64,000 nucleotides of DNA. Origin: Faecalibacterium sp. I4-3-84. Lineage in GTDB: Bacteria; Bacillota; Clostridia; Oscillospirales; Ruminococcaceae. Both the position numbers and the translations under genes were made by a program. This document shows positions 1 through 13,091 of the stretch, piece after piece (the stretch's first letter is position 1; each line of letters opens with the position of its first letter). Below the pieces are notes generated by a model that saw only the letters and a list, made by a program, of their open reading frames with translations, was not told where the DNA came from and made no database searches. The DNA lies in the NCBI RefSeq assembly GCF_023347255.1, contig NZ_CP094466.1:1364001-1428000 (forward strand), written 5' to 3'.

Positions 1-1
1 G

Positions 2-181
2 CGCTGCAAGCCCTGCCGTGATGCCCGCAAGAACGGCGGCGCACGCAGCAACAGCGGTGAGCGTCAGATGTTCGATGCTGTCTGCGCAGCTTGCGGCAAG
101 GCTTGCAAGGTTCCCTTCCAGCCCCGTGAGGACCGTCCGGTCTACTGCTCTGACTGCTTCGCTCGCATGAAGCAGAACTAA
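2..181 (+). CDS. Zinc-ribbon protein with CxxC-x17-CxxC domain, 3' part
   Basis: Only the last 59 codons lie in the window, so size and start are unknown. The visible part begins with one Cys pair (CKPC), then a basic Gly/Asn-rich linker, then CAAC, exactly 17 residues, then CSDC, with the conserved stretch VPFxPxxDRPVYC before the last pair. This matches the small CxxC-x17-CxxC zinc-ribbon family common in clostridia, whose role is unknown; zinc binding is inferred from the cysteine spacing. It ends at a TAA followed by a clear terminator, so it is the last gene of its unit. Confidence 0.75.
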   Translation, partial: RCKPCRDARKNGGARSNSGERQMFDAVCAACGKACKVPFQPREDRPVYCSDCFARMKQN

Positions 182-209
182 GCGCTAATTTTTATTTAAA
201 TCGGTAACA

Positions 210-245
210 AAAGGCCCGCTGTCGAAAGGCAGCGGGCCTTTTTGT
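210..245 (+). terminator. Rho-independent terminator after the zinc-ribbon gene
   Basis: An 11-bp perfect stem (AAGGCCCGCTG at 211-221 with CAGCGGGCCTT at 230-240) has an 8-nt loop and runs into a T tract. Confidence 0.9.
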
Positions 246-294
246 ATTCAGAGCTTCTCCTGTCTGCTTACGCAGCCATGACGGAGGAAGTCTT

Positions 295-1914
295 TCACAC
301 CAGCGGCGCAATAAACTTGAGCAGGATGCCCGCCAGATGCAGCAGCTTTTTGCCCTGCCAAATGCTTTCTCTCGTCTGCTCCACCCTGCGGCACCGGGTG
401 AGCGTATCCTGAAAATCCGCTTCCATGTTGGCAATGCAGTCGGTGCCTCGCATCCAGACCGCGTTTTCAAAGTGATGGTACAGGCTGCGGTAGTCCAGAT
501 TGATGGTGCCCGCCACAGCTTCCACGCCGTCGGCGATCACAATCTTCGCATGGGTAAAGCCGGGCTGCCACTCGCTGATCTTCACACCCGAAGAAATCAG
601 CGCCTTGTAGTGGGTCTTGGCCAGTGCATAAACGAACCACTTATCCGGCTTGCCGGGCAGGATCAGGTGCACATCCACACCGCGCTCTGCCGCAAAGCGC
701 AGGGCCGTTTCCAGCTCGCCGTCTAAAATCAGATACGGCGTGATGATATGCACATACTTCCGGGCGCGGTTGAGCATATCCATGTACACCATTTCGCCCA
801 CCCGCTCACCGTCCAGCGGGCAGTCTCCGTAGGGCACCACAAAGCCCTTGGCGTTTGCTGCCGCCGGGATGGGATCGGACAGGAACTGCTCAAACTCTGG
901 CTGGCGCTGGATGCTCCACATCTGCAAAAACAGCGCCGTCATGGAGCGCACACCTTCGCCTTCCAGCATCAGGGCCGAGTCCTTCCAGCGGCCATACTTT
1001 TCTATGTGGTTGATGTACTCATCTGCCAGATTCACGCCGCCGGTAAAGCCCACCTGGCCATCAATGACCAGAATTTTGCGGTGGTCGCGGTAGTTGTAGT
1101 GGGTGGAAACGAAGGGCGTGACCGGCGAGAACACCTTGCACTGGATGCCCAGCGCTTCCAGCCGGCTGGGGTAATCCCGCGGCAGGGTGGAAAACTCGCA
1201 GGTGCCGTCATACATCACACGCACATCCACCCCCTGCGCCGCCTTGCGGGCCAGCACTTCCAGAATGCGGCCCCACATCAGGCCTTCATCCACGATGAAA
1301 TATTCCAGAAAGATGTATTTTTTTGCCGTTTCCAGCTGGCGCAGCATTTCATCGAACATAGCTTCGCCGCCGTTGAAGTAGGTGGCCACCGTGTCGGCAT
1401 AGACCGGAAAGCCGCCGCCCTTGCCCCGCAGATACCGTGCCAGCGGCATCGCTTCGGGTGCCTGCTCCTGCAAAAGCTCCACGGTCTGCTCATTCTGCGG
1501 CAGCTGGGCGCGGGTCCGGCCCTCCAGATCCAGCAGGCGGCGCTTCAGGGCATTGTGGCCCACATCACTTTTGGTGTACCAGAACAGCGGCACGCCCAGC
1601 ACCGGCATCAGCGCCGTGACCACCAGCCATGTAATGCGCACGCTGTTGTCCATGTCCTGATTGAGCAGATAGACCATCATTGCCGCTGTTACCAGCAGGG
1701 TGCCGCCAAAATAATGCGGCAGCAGCTCGCCGAACCACTGCAGCAGGCTGAACAGCGCGAACGCCTGTAAAAGCAGCAGAACCAGCACCAGACCAAAACG
1801 GCTGAAAATAGCGTGTACCACGCCCTTCTGTCCCCGTTTGAGCAGGCGGATGCCGCCATCCTCAAACACCCGGACCTTGTCCTTCATATTTTGCTGAAAT
1901 TGTTTTTTCTGCAT
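295..1914 (-). CDS. cls: Cardiolipin synthase (phospholipase D superfamily)
   Basis: 539 aa membrane enzyme that joins two phosphatidylglycerols to cardiolipin. Two hydrophobic segments lie near the N-terminus (after a basic KDKVRVFEDG stretch), followed by the two PLD-type HKD motifs: HRKILVIDG in the first half and HAKIVIADG in the second, each followed by the usual Gly-rich context (GFTGGVNLADEYI after the first, AGTINLDYRSLYHHFE after the second). The frame is open further upstream to about 2151, but ATG 1914 has a good ribosome site (AAGGGA, about 9 nt away) and gives the normal family length. It is divergent from the uridine kinase gene with ~185 bp between them. Confidence 0.92.
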   Translation of the reverse strand: MQKKQFQQNMKDKVRVFEDGGIRLLKRGQKGVVHAIFSRFGLVLVLLLLQAFALFSLLQWFGELLPHYFGGTLLVTAAMMVYLLNQDMDNSVRITWLVVTALMPVLGVPLFWYTKSDVGHNALKRRLLDLEGRTRAQLPQNEQTVELLQEQAPEAMPLARYLRGKGGGFPVYADTVATYFNGGEAMFDEMLRQLETAKKYIFLEYFIVDEGLMWGRILEVLARKAAQGVDVRVMYDGTCEFSTLPRDYPSRLEALGIQCKVFSPVTPFVSTHYNYRDHRKILVIDGQVGFTGGVNLADEYINHIEKYGRWKDSALMLEGEGVRSMTALFLQMWSIQRQPEFEQFLSDPIPAAANAKGFVVPYGDCPLDGERVGEMVYMDMLNRARKYVHIITPYLILDGELETALRFAAERGVDVHLILPGKPDKWFVYALAKTHYKALISSGVKISEWQPGFTHAKIVIADGVEAVAGTINLDYRSLYHHFENAVWMRGTDCIANMEADFQDTLTRCRRVEQTRESIWQGKKLLHLAGILLKFIAPLV

Positions 1915-2098
1915 GGCATTTTCCCTTATCTCGCACATTTGCAGCCCTGGGGCTGTAAAAATGTGCCGGTTTGTGTTATGATGTACAGGAACAAGCCCGC
2001 CCGGCGCTGTGTCCCGGACAGGCAGCTTTGTACCTATTATAATCCATTCCTGCCCTTTTTTCCACCCAAAGCGGCAGGATGATGTAGGAGGGACCCCT

Positions 2099-2728
2099 AT
2101 GAATAATCTGATCATTGGCATTGCAGGCGGCTCCGGCAGCGGCAAGACCACCCTTGCTCTGCGGCTGAAGGAGCGTTTTGGCGAGGATGAAGTGCGCCTG
2201 ATCTCCCACGACAGCTATTACAAGCGCCACGACGAGCTGCCCTTTGAGGAGCGCTGCAAGCTGAACTACGACCATCCGGATGCTTTTGACAACGCCTTGC
2301 TGATCTACCATCTGCAGGAGCTGAAGGCAGGCCGCGCCATCGACTGCCCGGTGTATGACTACTCCAACCACAACCGCAGCGACAAGGTGCAGCACATCGA
2401 GCCCGCACCGGTGCTGATCGTGGAAGGCATCCTGCCCTTTGTGGAACCGGAGCTGTGCGCCCTGTTCGACTACAAGATCTATGTGGACACCGACGCCGAC
2501 GAGCGCATCCTGCGCCGTCTGGTACGCGACGTGAAGGAGCGCGGCCGCAGTCTGGACAGCGTGATCGAGCAGTACCTGACTACCGTCAAGCCCATGCACG
2601 AGGCCTTTGTGGAGCCTAGCAAGCGCAACGCAGACATCATTGTACCCAACGGCGGCGAGAACACCACCGCCATTGAAATGCTGGCTCACCACATTCGCAG
2701 CCTGATCGAGAAGGCAAATATGATGTAA
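2099..2728 (+). CDS. udk: Uridine kinase
   Basis: 209 aa cytosolic kinase of pyrimidine salvage (uridine/cytidine to UMP/CMP). Walker A GGSGSGKT is at residues 10-17, followed by the family motif SHDSYYK, the DHPDAFD segment that contacts the substrate, PVYDYSNHNR, and VEGILPF; the IYVDTDADERILRRLVRD lid segment is also present. The start at 2099 follows a strong AGGAGG; an in-frame extension to 2009 has no ribosome site. A single gene, followed by an intergenic repeat and a bidirectional terminator shared with the ATP synthase operon. Confidence 0.93.
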   Translation: MNNLIIGIAGGSGSGKTTLALRLKERFGEDEVRLISHDSYYKRHDELPFEERCKLNYDHPDAFDNALLIYHLQELKAGRAIDCPVYDYSNHNRSDKVQHIEPAPVLIVEGILPFVEPELCALFDYKIYVDTDADERILRRLVRDVKERGRSLDSVIEQYLTTVKPMHEAFVEPSKRNADIIVPNGGENTTAIEMLAHHIRSLIEKANMM

Positions 2729-2733
2729 CGTCT

Positions 2734-2790
2734 TTACGATTTAAATGCCCTCCGCATTCGCTCTGGGCATATTCAGCGGAAATCTTATTT
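2734..2790. repeat. Intergenic repeat, copy 1
   Basis: Directly after udk. It closely matches 36414-36466 behind nrdD: TACGATTYAAATGCCCTCCG, a short variable spot, TCGCTCTGGGCATA, then CAGCGGAAA and T-rich DNA. The core ATGCCC...GGGCAT can form a hairpin. Two copies behind unrelated genes suggest a dispersed REP-like element. Confidence 0.7.
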
Positions 2791-2807
2791 TTAATTTCAT
2801 CATGCAC

Positions 2808-2852
2808 GCAAAAGGAGCCACCGCACAGTTTGTGCAATGGCTCCTTTTTTCT
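2808..2852. terminator. Bidirectional terminator between udk and the ATP synthase operon
   Basis: AAAAGGAGCCA pairs with TGGCTCCTTTT around an inner GCACA/TGTGC stem. T runs exist on both strands (six on plus, four on minus), so it can end both converging transcripts. Confidence 0.85.
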
Positions 2853-2856
2853 TATC

Positions 2857-3255
2857 TCAGTGGATAGAGGTACGCACCAGTGCGCGCTTGAGACGCGCCT
2901 GAGCCAGCTCGTAGTCCCGCTGAGCGAGGTTCTTCTGCGCAAGGATCTCCTCCGCGCGCTTCTTGGAAGCCTCGGCGCGGGCCTGATCGATCTCCTCGGC
3001 CCACTCCCATGTGGTGGCGACCAGACGCACTTCGCCATCCAGCACGCTCAGCAGCCCGCCCATGCAGGCGGCGCGGCGGCGCTGGCCCTCGGCATCCACG
3101 ATATGGGCTTCGCCCATGCCCAGCGCGGTGCAGTAATCCCCGTGTTTGGCAAGGATGGCCAGATCGCCGTCAATGGCGCGGCAGACGATGCGCTCGGCCT
3201 GCCCGTCAAAGGCGCAGCCGTCCGGCGTGACCACCGTCAGATGAAAGGTCGTCAT
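2857..3255 (-). CDS. atpC: ATP synthase F1 subunit epsilon
   Basis: 132 aa. Part of the central stalk of F1; it couples rotation to catalysis and in many bacteria inhibits ATP hydrolysis through its C-terminal helices. The N-terminal beta-sandwich (FHLTVVTPDG ... GDLAILAKHGDYCTALGMG) and a long Ala/Arg/Lys-rich C-terminal helical pair are both visible, so the protein is full length. Last gene of the operon, 3 nt after atpD. Confidence 0.93.
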   Translation of the reverse strand: MTTFHLTVVTPDGCAFDGQAERIVCRAIDGDLAILAKHGDYCTALGMGEAHIVDAEGQRRRAACMGGLLSVLDGEVRLVATTWEWAEEIDQARAEASKKRAEEILAQKNLAQRDYELAQARLKRALVRTSIH

Positions 3256-3258
3256 GGT

Positions 3259-4656
<1,398 letters not shown>

Positions 4657-4679
4657 CTACAACTCCTTTTTGATAGGTT

Positions 4680-5528
4680 TTAAATCTCCGCGCCGGCCAC
4701 GATCTCGGTGATCTCCTGCGTGATGGCAGCCTGACGGGCACGGTTATAATACAGATTCAAATGGTCGATCATCTCACCGGCGTTCTTGGTGGCGGCATCC
4801 ATGGCAGTGCGGCGGGCTGCCAACTCACTGGCTACGCTCTCGCACACGGCACCGTAGACGATGCCTGCCACATACTCCGGGATGATCGCGCTGAATACTT
4901 CCTCGCTGCTGGGCTTGTACAGGATCTGGCTGCGGCGGGCATCCGCCTTCTGCTGCTCGGTGGGCTCGATGGACAGCGGCAGCACCTCCATGGTGGCTGC
5001 GGTCTGGGTCATCATGGAATCGAACCGGGTGTAGCAGATCTTTACCGCATCGTACTCGCCCTTGAGATATCCTTCCGTGATCTGGCGGGACAGCTGGAAG
5101 CACTCGCCCACCGAGACATCTGCCGCCAGCAGCACTTCCTGCGTGAACAGAGGCACCTCGTGATGGACGAAATACTCTGCCGAGCGCTTGCCGATGGGCA
5201 GCACCAGCACCTCGCCTTCTTCGGCCCCGGCCTGCTTGAGCACGTTGGAATTGTATCCACCGGCAAGGCCGCGGTCGCCTGCAATGACGATGAGCAGGGT
5301 GCGCTTCACTTCGTCACGGCGCAGGTAGGGGTTGCGGGCGCGGGGGTCGGCCGCGGCGATCTTGGTCAAAGTCTCATGCAGCGTTTCAAAGTAGGGGCGG
5401 CTGTGCTCCACCCGTTCCTTGGCGCGGCGCATTTTGGAGGAAGCCACCAGTTCCATTGCCTTGGTGATCTGCATGGTGCTCTCTACGCTTTTGATGCGCA
5501 GCTTGATGTCCTTCATGGAACCAGCCAT
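4680..5528 (-). CDS. atpG: ATP synthase F1 subunit gamma
   Basis: 282 aa central shaft protein. The N-terminal helix (DIKLRIKSVESTMQITKAMELVASSKMRRA) and the C-terminal helix (ARRTAMDAATKNAGEMIDHL ... RARQAAITQEITEIVAGA) are the two conserved parts forming the coiled-coil rotor axis; both are intact. It starts 17 nt after atpA with AAGGAGG upstream. Confidence 0.96.
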   Translation of the reverse strand: MAGSMKDIKLRIKSVESTMQITKAMELVASSKMRRAKERVEHSRPYFETLHETLTKIAAADPRARNPYLRRDEVKRTLLIVIAGDRGLAGGYNSNVLKQAGAEEGEVLVLPIGKRSAEYFVHHEVPLFTQEVLLAADVSVGECFQLSRQITEGYLKGEYDAVKICYTRFDSMMTQTAATMEVLPLSIEPTEQQKADARRSQILYKPSSEEVFSAIIPEYVAGIVYGAVCESVASELAARRTAMDAATKNAGEMIDHLNLYYNRARQAAITQEITEIVAGAEI

Positions 5529-5545
5529 GCGTTACGCCTCCTTCC

Positions 5546-7066
<1,521 letters not shown>

Positions 7067-7117
7067 CTTTGTTTGTTCACCACTCAATTCTTAAAAATCT
7101 TTCGGGTGGAAATTCGA

Positions 7118-7657
7118 TCACAGTGTCACGGAAGCAATATCCCTGCGCAGGGCGGACAGACGGTTCTGCACCGTGCCGTCCAGCTCGGTGCCTTCGATGT
7201 CCAGCCGGATGCCGCCCAGCACTGCCGGATTGACCTTTGTTTTCAGGTCGATGGTCTTGCCGGTGAGCTTTTCCAGCTTTTCGTGCAGGCTCTTTGCCTG
7301 CTGCTCCGTCATTGCCACTGCAGTGGTCGCCGTTGCTTCCAGAATACCGTGTGCCTGATTGTAGCGCACACGGTAAGCCCGTGCACAGCCGGACAGCTCC
7401 CGCAGGGTGCCCTTCTCGCACAGGATCTTCAAAAAGTTCAGCACATAGAGGTGGACCTGATCCCGCAGTGCTTCATCCAGCAGGCCGCAGCGCTCCTTTT
7501 TGGGGATGCTGGGGGTGCTGAGCAGATGCAGGTAGTCCGGGTTTGCCTTAAAAAGCGCCACGGCTTCGTCCAGCTCACCCAGAATGCGGGCCTCCAGCCC
7601 TTCCTCCGCCGCCAGATCGTACAGACTTCCGCCGTACATCCTTGCAGTCTCGGTCAT
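7118..7657 (-). CDS. atpH: ATP synthase F1 subunit delta
   Basis: 179 aa OSCP-type subunit linking F1 to the b-subunit stator. The N-terminal helical bundle (ARMYGGSLYDLAAEEG ... LLSTPSIPKKER) and the C-terminal motif GGIRLDIEGTELDGTVQNRL are characteristic. It overlaps atpF by 4 nt (ATGA), so translation is probably coupled. Confidence 0.94.
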   Translation of the reverse strand: MTETARMYGGSLYDLAAEEGLEARILGELDEAVALFKANPDYLHLLSTPSIPKKERCGLLDEALRDQVHLYVLNFLKILCEKGTLRELSGCARAYRVRYNQAHGILEATATTAVAMTEQQAKSLHEKLEKLTGKTIDLKTKVNPAVLGGIRLDIEGTELDGTVQNRLSALRRDIASVTL

Positions 7658-8160
7658 GATGCTTCACCCACATTTTTGATAAATTCGTCGATCAGATCCT
7701 TGTGGTCCTTCTCGCTGATCTCACGCTCCACCACCTTGGAGGCGATCTCCATGGCGATGCCGCCGATCTCGTCCTTGACCTCGTTCACGGCCTTCTTGCG
7801 CTCCTGCGCAATGTCGGCTTCGGCCTTCTGCTTGAGGGCAGCAGCCTGCGCGCGGGCCTCGCCCACGATCTCTTCGCCGCGGGCGGTGGCCGTCTTCTGC
7901 GCATTGGCAACGATCTCGTTGGCCTCGGCGCGGGCATTCTGCAGGTTCTGCTCGTACTCTGCCTTCATGGCTTCGGCTTCGGTGCGCAGCTTGGTGGCAT
8001 CGGCGATCTGGCTGTCTGCCTTCGCCTTGCGCTCTGCGATCACGTTTTTGACCGGATTCAGCAGGAACTTTTTGAAGATGAACAGCTGGATCATCAGGTT
8101 GCAGATCTGGGCCAGAAAGGTCCAGCCGTCCAGCGTGATCAACGCCTGGTACAGTTCCAT
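7654..8160 (-). CDS. atpF: ATP synthase Fo subunit b
   Basis: 168 aa peripheral stator stalk. One membrane segment near the N-terminus (WTFLAQICNLMIQLFIFKKF) is followed by KNVIAERK and a long Ala/Glu/Lys/Gln-rich helix able to form the b-dimer coiled coil. Overlaps atpH by 4 nt. A single b gene is present, so a homodimer is expected. Confidence 0.94.
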   Translation of the reverse strand: MELYQALITLDGWTFLAQICNLMIQLFIFKKFLLNPVKNVIAERKAKADSQIADATKLRTEAEAMKAEYEQNLQNARAEANEIVANAQKTATARGEEIVGEARAQAAALKQKAEADIAQERKKAVNEVKDEIGGIAMEIASKVVEREISEKDHKDLIDEFIKNVGEAS

Positions 8161-8196
8161 AAGCGTCTCCTTTCGTTATTTTGTAAAAGGTTCCGC

Positions 8197-9275
<1,079 letters not shown>

Positions 9276-9278
9276 TTG

Positions 9279-9779
9279 TTACGTTTCACCCCCTTCGTCA
9301 CGGGGTTCAGCTTCCGGCTCCGGTGCGGGTTCGGGGTCATCCTCCACAGAGACATCCACCGAAGGCCCGGCCGGTGCAAGAGGCTTGTACTTGCCGGTTA
9401 TTTGCAGATAGTAAATTGTAACACGCGGGAAAAGCAGCGGCAGAACACCGGCAAACGGCTGGAACACCGGTGCCCCGATGGCAACGATGATCCACACCGC
9501 CTGCAAAAGCATCCGGACATTGTAGGAAGCCTGCAATGTCGCTTTGCGCCGTTTCTCATCCTGCTCGTCGATGACCTTCTGGCATACGAGGCAGATGCCC
9601 GCAAAGTTGCCTATGGCCACGGCCGCGCCGATGAGACTGCCCAGAACAACGGTATAGTCAAATTTCACCCAGCCAACCAGGTGCAGAGCTGCAAAGATCA
9701 CCCACATGACGGCGGTACAGATGGCCGTGCCGCAGGCAATGCGGGTCAGCTCCTTTTTGGATTCCGGCTGCAGTTTCAT
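9279..9779 (-). CDS. atpI: ATP synthase subunit I (AtpI-like membrane protein)
   Basis: 166 aa. Four hydrophobic segments (IACGTAICTAVMWVIFAALH, VVLGSLIGAAVAIGNFAGICLV, MLLQAVWIIVAIGAPVF, FAGVLPLLFPRVTIYYLQI) and an acidic Pro-rich C-terminus (DDPEPAPEPEAEP). The layout matches the AtpI family thought to help c-ring assembly or Mg2+/ion supply; that role is family knowledge. Start 9779 is chosen for its AGGAGG; the frame stays open upstream to 9902, overlapping the previous gene. Confidence 0.8.
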   Translation of the reverse strand: MKLQPESKKELTRIACGTAICTAVMWVIFAALHLVGWVKFDYTVVLGSLIGAAVAIGNFAGICLVCQKVIDEQDEKRRKATLQASYNVRMLLQAVWIIVAIGAPVFQPFAGVLPLLFPRVTIYYLQITGKYKPLAPAGPSVDVSVEDDPEPAPEPEAEPRDEGGET

Positions 9780-9801
9780 AAAGGGAAACCTCCTGTTAAG
9801 T

Positions 9802-10062
9802 TTACTGATGCGAGTTGAACCCCACCCGCTTTGGTTTTTCCTTTTTGGTGCGGTCCATGTGTTCCTTTGCAAAATACCAGAAGTTCTGTGCCCCGGCAGC
9901 AAGCCCCAGCAGGATGGCCGGCAGGAACACCCATTCCGGCCAGCTCCAGTTGTTCACCGCCCACCATGCACCGCCCAGACACATGACCAGCGGCAGCAGC
10001 ATATTCAGGCCCAGCTGGGTCAGCCAGACAAGATCCTCCAGTGCCTTATACCAGCCCTTCAA
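9802..10062 (-). CDS. AtpZ-like small membrane protein, first gene of the atp operon
   Basis: 86 aa from a TTG at 10062, preceded by GGGAGGAAACGCAGG, which is a much better ribosome site than any upstream ATG. Two membrane helices (WLTQLGLNMLLPLVMCLGGAWWAV and WVFLPAILLGLAAGAQNFWYFA) followed by a basic tail. Size, topology and place ahead of atpI match AtpZ/AtpI accessory proteins, proposed to form a Mg2+/Ca2+ channel or assembly factor. Confidence 0.72.
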   Translation of the reverse strand: MKGWYKALEDLVWLTQLGLNMLLPLVMCLGGAWWAVNNWSWPEWVFLPAILLGLAAGAQNFWYFAKEHMDRTKKEKPKRVGFNSHQ

Positions 10063-10156
10063 CCTGCGTTTCCTCCCTGTGTGATGTGCCTTTGCAAAAG
10101 CCAGATTCTGGATTCTTTGCCAAGGATTTGCAGTCAGCAAAAAATCTTATAACGAT

Positions 10157-10185
10157 AGTATAATTCAAACCGTTCGTTTTTTCAA
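10157..10185 (-). promoter_or_regulatory. Promoter of the ATP synthase operon
   Basis: On the minus strand TTGAAA, exactly 17 bp, then TATACT, about 95 bp before the TTG start of the first gene. Sigma-70/SigA type. Confidence 0.8.
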
Positions 10186-10317
10186 TCAATTTTCCACTGT
10201 TTTCTAGCAAAATTTCATAGTTTGTTCACACTAATGTCGTAACTGTACGCCCTGTATGGAGTTTGTGCGTCTGCGGGCACATCAATACCAAAAGTTTGAT
10301 GGATCTGTTGTGCAGAA

Positions 10318-10356
10318 TGCAAAAAGCCGCCCGGCTCTTTGGGAACCGGGCGGCAG
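10318..10356 (-). terminator. Terminator of the glycogen operon
   Basis: Read on minus: GCCGCCCGG...CCGGGCGGC stem followed by TTTTT, 25 bp after the glgA stop. Confidence 0.88.
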
Positions 10357-10378
10357 CTGTTATGCAGTTTTCAGGACA

Positions 10379-11797
10379 TTACCAGAGGTTTGCCGTCTCG
10401 TTGTACAGGCCCTCGTAGCTCTTGGCGGAGACATCCCAGCTGAAATCGCACTCCATGCAGTGGTGCACGAGGTTCTTCCAGTTCTCCTTGTCATAGTAAG
10501 CATTCTGTGCGTTGCAGCAGGCCACATACAGCTCGTGGGCATTGTAGCCCGCAAAGGTAAAGCCGTTGCCCTCGCCCATGGTGCTGTCGTGGATGGAGTC
10601 GCGCAGACCGCCGGTCTCGCGGACGATGGGAGGCGTGCCGTAGCGGCAGGCCACCATCTGTGCCAGACCGCAGGGCTCGCTCTTGGAAGGCATGATGAAG
10701 GCATCTGCGCCTGCGTAGATTTCCTGCGACAGGGCCGGCTCGAAGCCGATGTAGGTGCCAACGCGGCCCGGATGGCGTGCGCACAGGTCGGAGAAGAAGT
10801 TCTCGTACTGGCTCTCGCCGCTGCCCAGAACGACCAGCTCGATGCCGCGATCCACCAGACCATCGGCGATGCTCTGCACCAGATCAAAGCCCTTCATGCC
10901 GACCATGCGGCTGACCATGGCAAAGACGGGGCTGCCGTCCTTGTGCAGGCCGAACTTATCCTGCAGGGCTTCCTTGCACTTTGCCTTACCCTCTTCAAAA
11001 TTGGTGATGTCGTAGTTGAAGGGGATGTTCTTATCCGTAGCGGGATCGTTGGAATCGGTATCGATGCCGTTCAGGATGCCGCACAGCTTGTACTGCTTCT
11101 CCCGCAGCAGGGCGTCCAGACCATAGCTGAACCACGGGTCGAGGATCTCCATGGCATAGGTGGGGCTGACAGTGGTGATCTTATCGGCAGTCTCGAAAGC
11201 ACCCTTCATGAAGTTTGCGCAGCCATCGTACTCCACGATATGCTGGTCGCGGCGGCCGATGCCGCAGGTGTCCTCCAGAATGTCGGTGCCGTACTTGCCC
11301 TGATAAGCAATATTATGGATGGTGAAGATGGTCTTGATGCGGTTGAACTTATCCAGATGGCGATAGTACAGGTTCAGGTACACCGGCACCAGAGCGGTCT
11401 GCCAGTCGTTGCAGTTGATGATATCGGGGGTGAAATCGATGTAGAACAGGGTCTCTAAAACGGCGCGGGAGAAGAAGGCGAAACGCTCGCCGTCATCGTA
11501 GAAGCCGTACAGGCCGCGGCGCTTGAAGTAATACTCGTTGTCCAGGAAGTAGTAGGTCACGCCGTTCCGCTCGGTCTTGAACAGGCCGCAGTACTGGCTG
11601 CGCCAGCCCACGGGGACGGAATAATTGGTCACGTACTCCAGCGTATCACGGAACTTCAAATCGCCGTACAGGGGCATGATGACGCGGGCATCCACGCCGT
11701 CCTTGACCAGAGCCTTGGGCAGGGCACCCGCAACGTCGGCCAGACCGCCGGACTTTGCAAAAGGGGCAGCTTCCGAAGCAGCATACAGGATTCTCAT
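10379..11797 (-). CDS. glgA: Glycogen synthase (ADP-glucose dependent, GT5)
   Basis: 472 aa. Transfers glucose from ADP-glucose to the growing alpha-1,4-glucan. The ADP-glucose binding motif KSGGLADVAGALP is at residues 15-27; the C-terminal Rossmann half has PSKSEPCGLAQMVACRYGTPPIVRETGGLRD, which holds the conserved catalytic glutamate and the GG loop. The start at 11797 has GGAAGGAG upstream. Last gene of glgB-glgC-glgD-glgA; the 166-bp gap to glgD holds a GC-rich hairpin (GCGGGGGCA/TGCCCCCGC near 11884-11907) that may reduce read-through. Confidence 0.95.
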   Translation of the reverse strand: MRILYAASEAAPFAKSGGLADVAGALPKALVKDGVDARVIMPLYGDLKFRDTLEYVTNYSVPVGWRSQYCGLFKTERNGVTYYFLDNEYYFKRRGLYGFYDDGERFAFFSRAVLETLFYIDFTPDIINCNDWQTALVPVYLNLYYRHLDKFNRIKTIFTIHNIAYQGKYGTDILEDTCGIGRRDQHIVEYDGCANFMKGAFETADKITTVSPTYAMEILDPWFSYGLDALLREKQYKLCGILNGIDTDSNDPATDKNIPFNYDITNFEEGKAKCKEALQDKFGLHKDGSPVFAMVSRMVGMKGFDLVQSIADGLVDRGIELVVLGSGESQYENFFSDLCARHPGRVGTYIGFEPALSQEIYAGADAFIMPSKSEPCGLAQMVACRYGTPPIVRETGGLRDSIHDSTMGEGNGFTFAGYNAHELYVACCNAQNAYYDKENWKNLVHHCMECDFSWDVSAKSYEGLYNETANLW

Positions 11798-11963
11798 AGG
11801 ATCGCTCCTTCCATATAGTGGGATATTTTCGTTCTCCCCCACCGCCCTTGCAGGCAGCACGAACCATTTTTACAAAAGAGCAGGCGGGGGCACACAGATG
11901 CCCCCGCCCCTCTCAAGAGGGGCTACCGGGGAGGAAGCCGCCCCTATGGATAACTCAGTAAAA

Positions 11964-13091
11964 TCAGACGGTGTGGTTCTTCTGCACGTACACCGGGAAG
12001 CTCTCGGTGCCGGACAGCTTCTTGCCGGCGGTGATCTTCACGTTCTTATCGGTAACAACGCAGTCCAGCTCAGCATTGGCTTCCACAACGGTGTCCTGCA
12101 TGAGCACGCAGTTCTTGACGACGGCACCCTTCTTGACCTTGACGCCGCGGAACAGCACACAGTTCTCCACCGTGCCCTCGATCACGCAGCCGTCGGCCAG
12201 AATGGAGTCGGTCACCTTGCAGCCCGGCACATAGCGGGTGGGGTTGTCGTCGCGGATCTTGGTGTAGACCGGGCTCTTCTTGGGGAACAGCTTTTCCAGA
12301 TTCTCGTCATCGGTCAGCTTGAGGTTCTCGTCGAAGTAGCTCTTCATGTCACAGACATGTGCAACATAGCCGGTGTACTCCAGAGCGTGGATGTTCAGGA
12401 TGTTGACATTGTGGGCCAGAATATCGCGCTCGAAGTAGATCAGGCCGCGGGAGGTCGCATCCCGGACCAGCTTGAGCAGGGTCTCGCGCTCCAGAACATA
12501 GATGTTCAGGTCAAGGTTCTGCACGCCGGGGCGGTAATCGTTGAACAGCAGCTCGGTCACACGGCCGTCGGCATCAACGGTCAGGGTGTAGTTGTCATTC
12601 TTGCGGCCCTCGGGGATCTCGGTCTTCTGGTAAGCGATGGTCACATCGGCACCGCTTGCCTGATGAGCAGCCAGCAGAGCGTTGAAGTCGTAGTTCAGGG
12701 CAACGTTGGCATCGCTCATGACCACGTACTTTTCCTTCTGGTTCTCCAGGAAGTTCATGATGGAGCCCAGAGCTTCCACACGGCCGGAATAGATGCGCAC
12801 GCCCTTCTCAGCGAAAGGCGGCACGATGTTCAGGCCGCCGTGACGGCGGGCCATATCCCACTCACGGCCGGTGCCCAGATGATCCATCAGGGAGTGGTAG
12901 TTCTTGCGCACCACGATGGAGACATTGGAGATACCGCAGTTTGCCATGCTGGACAGAACAAAGTCCACCATACGGTAGCGGCCCGCGAAGGGGATCGAAG
13001 CCATTGCGCGCTCGGTCACCAGCTCGGGGACGGTATTATCATAACTGTTGGGGAAAATAATACCCAACGCATTGGTGTTCTGGCTCAGCAT
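11964..13091 (-). CDS. glgD: GlgD, regulatory-type subunit of ADP-glucose pyrophosphorylase
   Basis: 375 aa. Nucleotidyl-transferase fold plus C-terminal left-handed beta-helix (hexapeptide repeats such as [23 protein letters not shown]). The N-terminal GGxGxRL catalytic loop of GlgC is missing ([18 protein letters not shown] instead), as in GlgD of other Firmicutes, where GlgD activates GlgC in a heteromer. It overlaps glgC by 7 nt, which suggests coupled synthesis of the two subunits. Confidence 0.92.
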   Translation of the reverse strand: MLSQNTNALGIIFPNSYDNTVPELVTERAMASIPFAGRYRMVDFVLSSMANCGISNVSIVVRKNYHSLMDHLGTGREWDMARRHGGLNIVPPFAEKGVRIYSGRVEALGSIMNFLENQKEKYVVMSDANVALNYDFNALLAAHQASGADVTIAYQKTEIPEGRKNDNYTLTVDADGRVTELLFNDYRPGVQNLDLNIYVLERETLLKLVRDATSRGLIYFERDILAHNVNILNIHALEYTGYVAHVCDMKSYFDENLKLTDDENLEKLFPKKSPVYTKIRDDNPTRYVPGCKVTDSILADGCVIEGTVENCVLFRGVKVKKGAVVKNCVLMQDTVVEANAELDCVVTDKNVKITAGKKLSGTESFPVYVQKNHTV